From the NCBI GenBank assembly GCA_028865375.1, contig JAGWKJ010000165.1, positions 1 to 5,714 of the forward strand: a stretch of 5,714 nt of DNA, written 5' to 3'. The notes under the pieces are model-generated. The model saw nothing but the letters and a program-made list of their open reading frames with translations. It was not told the DNA's origin and did no database searches. Positions 4,337-5,714 of this stretch are shown piece by piece (the first letter of the stretch is position 1; every line of letters starts with the position of its first letter). The DNA is from Hyphomicrobiales bacterium. Lineage in GTDB: Bacteria; Pseudomonadota; Alphaproteobacteria; Rhizobiales; Beijerinckiaceae. The translations under genes were made by a program, and so were the position numbers.

Positions 4337-5589
4337 ATCCGCACGCCCAGCGACGCCAGCGCGTCCCAATAGCCGGGATAAGTCTTGGCGACGCAATCGG
4401 GGTTCTCGATCTCGATTCCGGGCAGGCGCAGCCCGGCGAGCGCGAAGGCCATCGCGATGCGGTGGTCGTCGCGCGTGTCGATGCGCGCGCGCGCGTCCGC
4501 GGGGGGCGCGGCGAGCGCGGCCGGCGTCACGACGAGGTCGTCGCCTTCCTCGCGTCCGAGGCCGGGCGCGATCCGCGCGAGGCCCTTCGCCAGCGCGGAC
4601 ACGCGGTCGCATTCCTTCACGCGAAGGTTCGCGATGCCGACGAAGCGCACCGGCGCCGCGCCGAAGGCCGCGAGGACGGCGAGCGTCGGCACGGCGTCCT
4701 GCATCTGCGAGCCGTCGATCGTGGAGGGCAGGCGGGGGAAGGCGGCGATCAGGTCGTAGGCCTTGGCGTCGGGCTGCGTGAAGTCGCGCGCCGGCACGCC
4801 AAGGTCGATGGCGCCGCCGGTAAGTGCCTGCGCCGCCCAAAGATAAGTGGCGGCCGACGCGTCAGGCTCAACCGCGAAATCGCACGCACGATAGCCGGTC
4901 GGCTGAACCCGCCACGCGCCCTCGCCGACCCGGGCGGCGCTGGCGCCGAACGCGCGCATCGCGGCCAACGTCAGGTCGACGTAGCCGCGCGCGCCGATAT
5001 CGGGACCCGCCAGTGCGATTTCGACCGGCCCCCGCGCGCGCGGCGCGGCCATCAGGAGGGCGGAGACATATTGGCTCGACAGACCGGCGTCGATTTCGAC
5101 GCGCCCGCCGGGAAACCCGCCGCGGCCAGAAACGGTCACCGGCGGGCAGCCGGTCGGCGCCGAGATCTCCACGCCCAAGGCGCGCAGCGCGGCGACCAGC
5201 GGGCCGATCGGCCGCTTGCGCATGTGGGCGTCGCCGTCGAGCGTGACCTCTCCGTCGACCAGGGCCGCCGCCGCCGTCAGGAACCGCGTCGCGGTGCCGG
5301 CGTTGCCGAGGAAAAGGGGCGCCGCCGGCGCCCGCAACCGGCTGTCGGCGACGACGACGAAGCCGGTCGCGTCGGGTTCCTCGACCGTCACGCCCATCGC
5401 GCCGAGCGCGGTCGCCATGTGGCGCGTGTCGTCGCTCTTCAGCGCGCCCGTCAGCCGGCTCTCGCCGGCGGCGAGAGCTGCGAGCAACAGCGCGCGATTG
5501 GTGATCGACTTCGATCCCGGCGGCGCGACGGCGCCGACCAGCGGCCGGCCGGGCGGCGTCAGCACGATCACGCCGGCGCGCGCGCTCAC
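4321..5589 (-). CDS. aroA: 3-phosphoshikimate 1-carboxyvinyltransferase (EPSP synthase)
   Basis: Joins shikimate-3-phosphate and phosphoenolpyruvate to make EPSP, the sixth shikimate step towards chorismate and aromatic amino acids; target of glyphosate in sensitive forms. The 422-residue protein has PPGSKSITNRALLLAA with Lys27, SDDTRHM (52-58), LFLGNAGTATRFL (92-104), MRKRPIG (123-129) with Arg126, LSSQYVSALLM (170-180), QDAVPT with Asp298, LRVKECDR with Glu326, and DDHRIAMAF with His376/Arg377. These match E. coli Lys22, Gly96-Arg100, Arg124, Asp313, Glu341 and His385/Arg386. Phe103 replaces E. coli Pro101 and His122 replaces Arg120. CP4 (class II) signatures such as GNAATG and RPMG are absent. 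The GTG start overlaps the rimM stop by GTGA, with GGGGA (5596-5600) 6 nt upstream. It lies between rimM and trmD, an unusual place. The sequence is intact and probably functional. Confidence 0.97.
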   Translation of the reverse strand: MSARAGVIVLTPPGRPLVGAVAPPGSKSITNRALLLAALAAGESRLTGALKSDDTRHMATALGAMGVTVEEPDATGFVVVADSRLRAPAAPLFLGNAGTATRFLTAAAALVDGEVTLDGDAHMRKRPIGPLVAALRALGVEISAPTGCPPVTVSGRGGFPGGRVEIDAGLSSQYVSALLMAAPRARGPVEIALAGPDIGARGYVDLTLAAMRAFGASAARVGEGAWRVQPTGYRACDFAVEPDASAATYLWAAQALTGGAIDLGVPARDFTQPDAKAYDLIAAFPRLPSTIDGSQMQDAVPTLAVLAAFGAAPVRFVGIANLRVKECDRVSALAKGLARIAPGLGREEGDDLVVTPAALAAPPADARARIDTRDDHRIAMAFALAGLRLPGIEIENPDCVAKTYPGYWDALASLGVRMERVP

Positions 5590-5600
5590 GGCGCGTCCCC
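5586..5600 (-). promoter_or_regulatory. rimM-aroA translational coupling site
   Basis: GGGGA (5600-5596, minus strand) precedes GTGA (5589-5586) by 6 nt; the aroA GTG start overlaps the rimM TGA stop. This is the same junction design as aroA-trmD, so aroA is coupled to its neighbours on both sides. Confidence 0.7.
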
Positions 5601-5714
5601 GTCGATCTCGCGCGGCGCGACGACGGTCGCGAAGCCGCCGGCGACATCGACGACGGGCACGACGGCGTCGGTGAAGGGCAGCAGCAGTGTCTCGCCGGCG
5701 CCGTCCTTCGCGAT
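5586..5714 (-). CDS. rimM: Ribosome maturation factor RimM, C-terminal end only
   Basis: The last 42 codons of a minus-strand gene that begins outside the window. The peptide contains GETLLLPFTDAVVPVVDV followed by a short beta-rich end and DGDAP. This matches the C-terminal PRC-barrel end of RimM, where a (V/L)-x-P-F-(T/V)-x2-V-x2-V-D pattern is typical. RimM binds ribosomal protein S19 and helps fold the 30S head domain. The match is short, so it rests partly on context: rimM is the standard upstream neighbour of trmD, which lies one gene further on. Its stop overlaps the GTG start of aroA by 4 bp. Confidence 0.8.
   Translation of the reverse strand: MAKDGAGETLLLPFTDAVVPVVDVAGGFATVVAPREIDGDAP

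Noticed and set aside
3831..4781. A 316-codon plus-strand open frame opposite trmD and aroA
   Set aside because: The translation is Arg/Ser/Pro-rich with no recognisable domain, and the opposite strand encodes two well-matched enzymes.
4325..4840. N-terminal extension of trmD in its frame, up to 4840
   Set aside because: The added residues are an out-of-frame reading of aroA; TrmD similarity starts right after the GTG at 4324.

Overview
This is a compact, very GC-rich stretch of bacterial chromosome. It is almost entirely coding, with no intergenic gap longer than about 160 bp. The gene types and base composition fit an alphaproteobacterium, perhaps of the Rhizobiales/Hyphomicrobiales. That placement is inferred from gene style and synteny only; no rRNA or species marker lies in the window.

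The right third (about 3620-5714, minus strand) is a tight housekeeping operon read right to left: the end of rimM (30S maturation factor), aroA (EPSP synthase of the shikimate pathway) and trmD (tRNA m1G37 methyltransferase). Both internal junctions are 4-bp GTGA overlaps, in which a GTG start shares bases with the preceding TGA stop. rimM and trmD are classic neighbours, so aroA sits wedged inside a translation operon. Its sequence is also not of the CP4-like (class II) EPSP synthase kind familiar from many alphaproteobacteria.

The middle third (about 1650-3612, plus strand) is an inserted-looking three-gene cassette. It encodes a secreted DUF2147 protein, a C5-cytosine DNA methyltransferase and a Vsr-type mismatch endonuclease. 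The genes overlap by 4 bp and 13 bp, so they are probably co-translated. Vsr repairs the T:G mismatches left when 5-methylcytosine deaminates, so methylase and repair enzyme form a functional pair. No restriction endonuclease partner is visible. The cassette ends 7 bp from the convergent trmD stop; both stop codons lie in a small hairpin.

The left third (1-1542, minus strand) holds cmk (CMP kinase), a small protein with two CDGSH iron-sulfur motifs, and the start of mutM/fpg (8-oxoguanine DNA glycosylase), which runs off the window. The 161-bp divergent region between cmk and the DUF2147 gene carries plausible promoters for both directions and a perfect 9-bp inverted repeat that includes the DUF2147 ribosome binding site.

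No tRNA, rRNA, CRISPR, transposase or clear attachment site was seen. The points most worth following are the rimM-aroA-trmD arrangement, the DUF2147-methylase-Vsr cassette between trmD and cmk, and the inverted repeat that could mask the cassette's first ribosome binding site.
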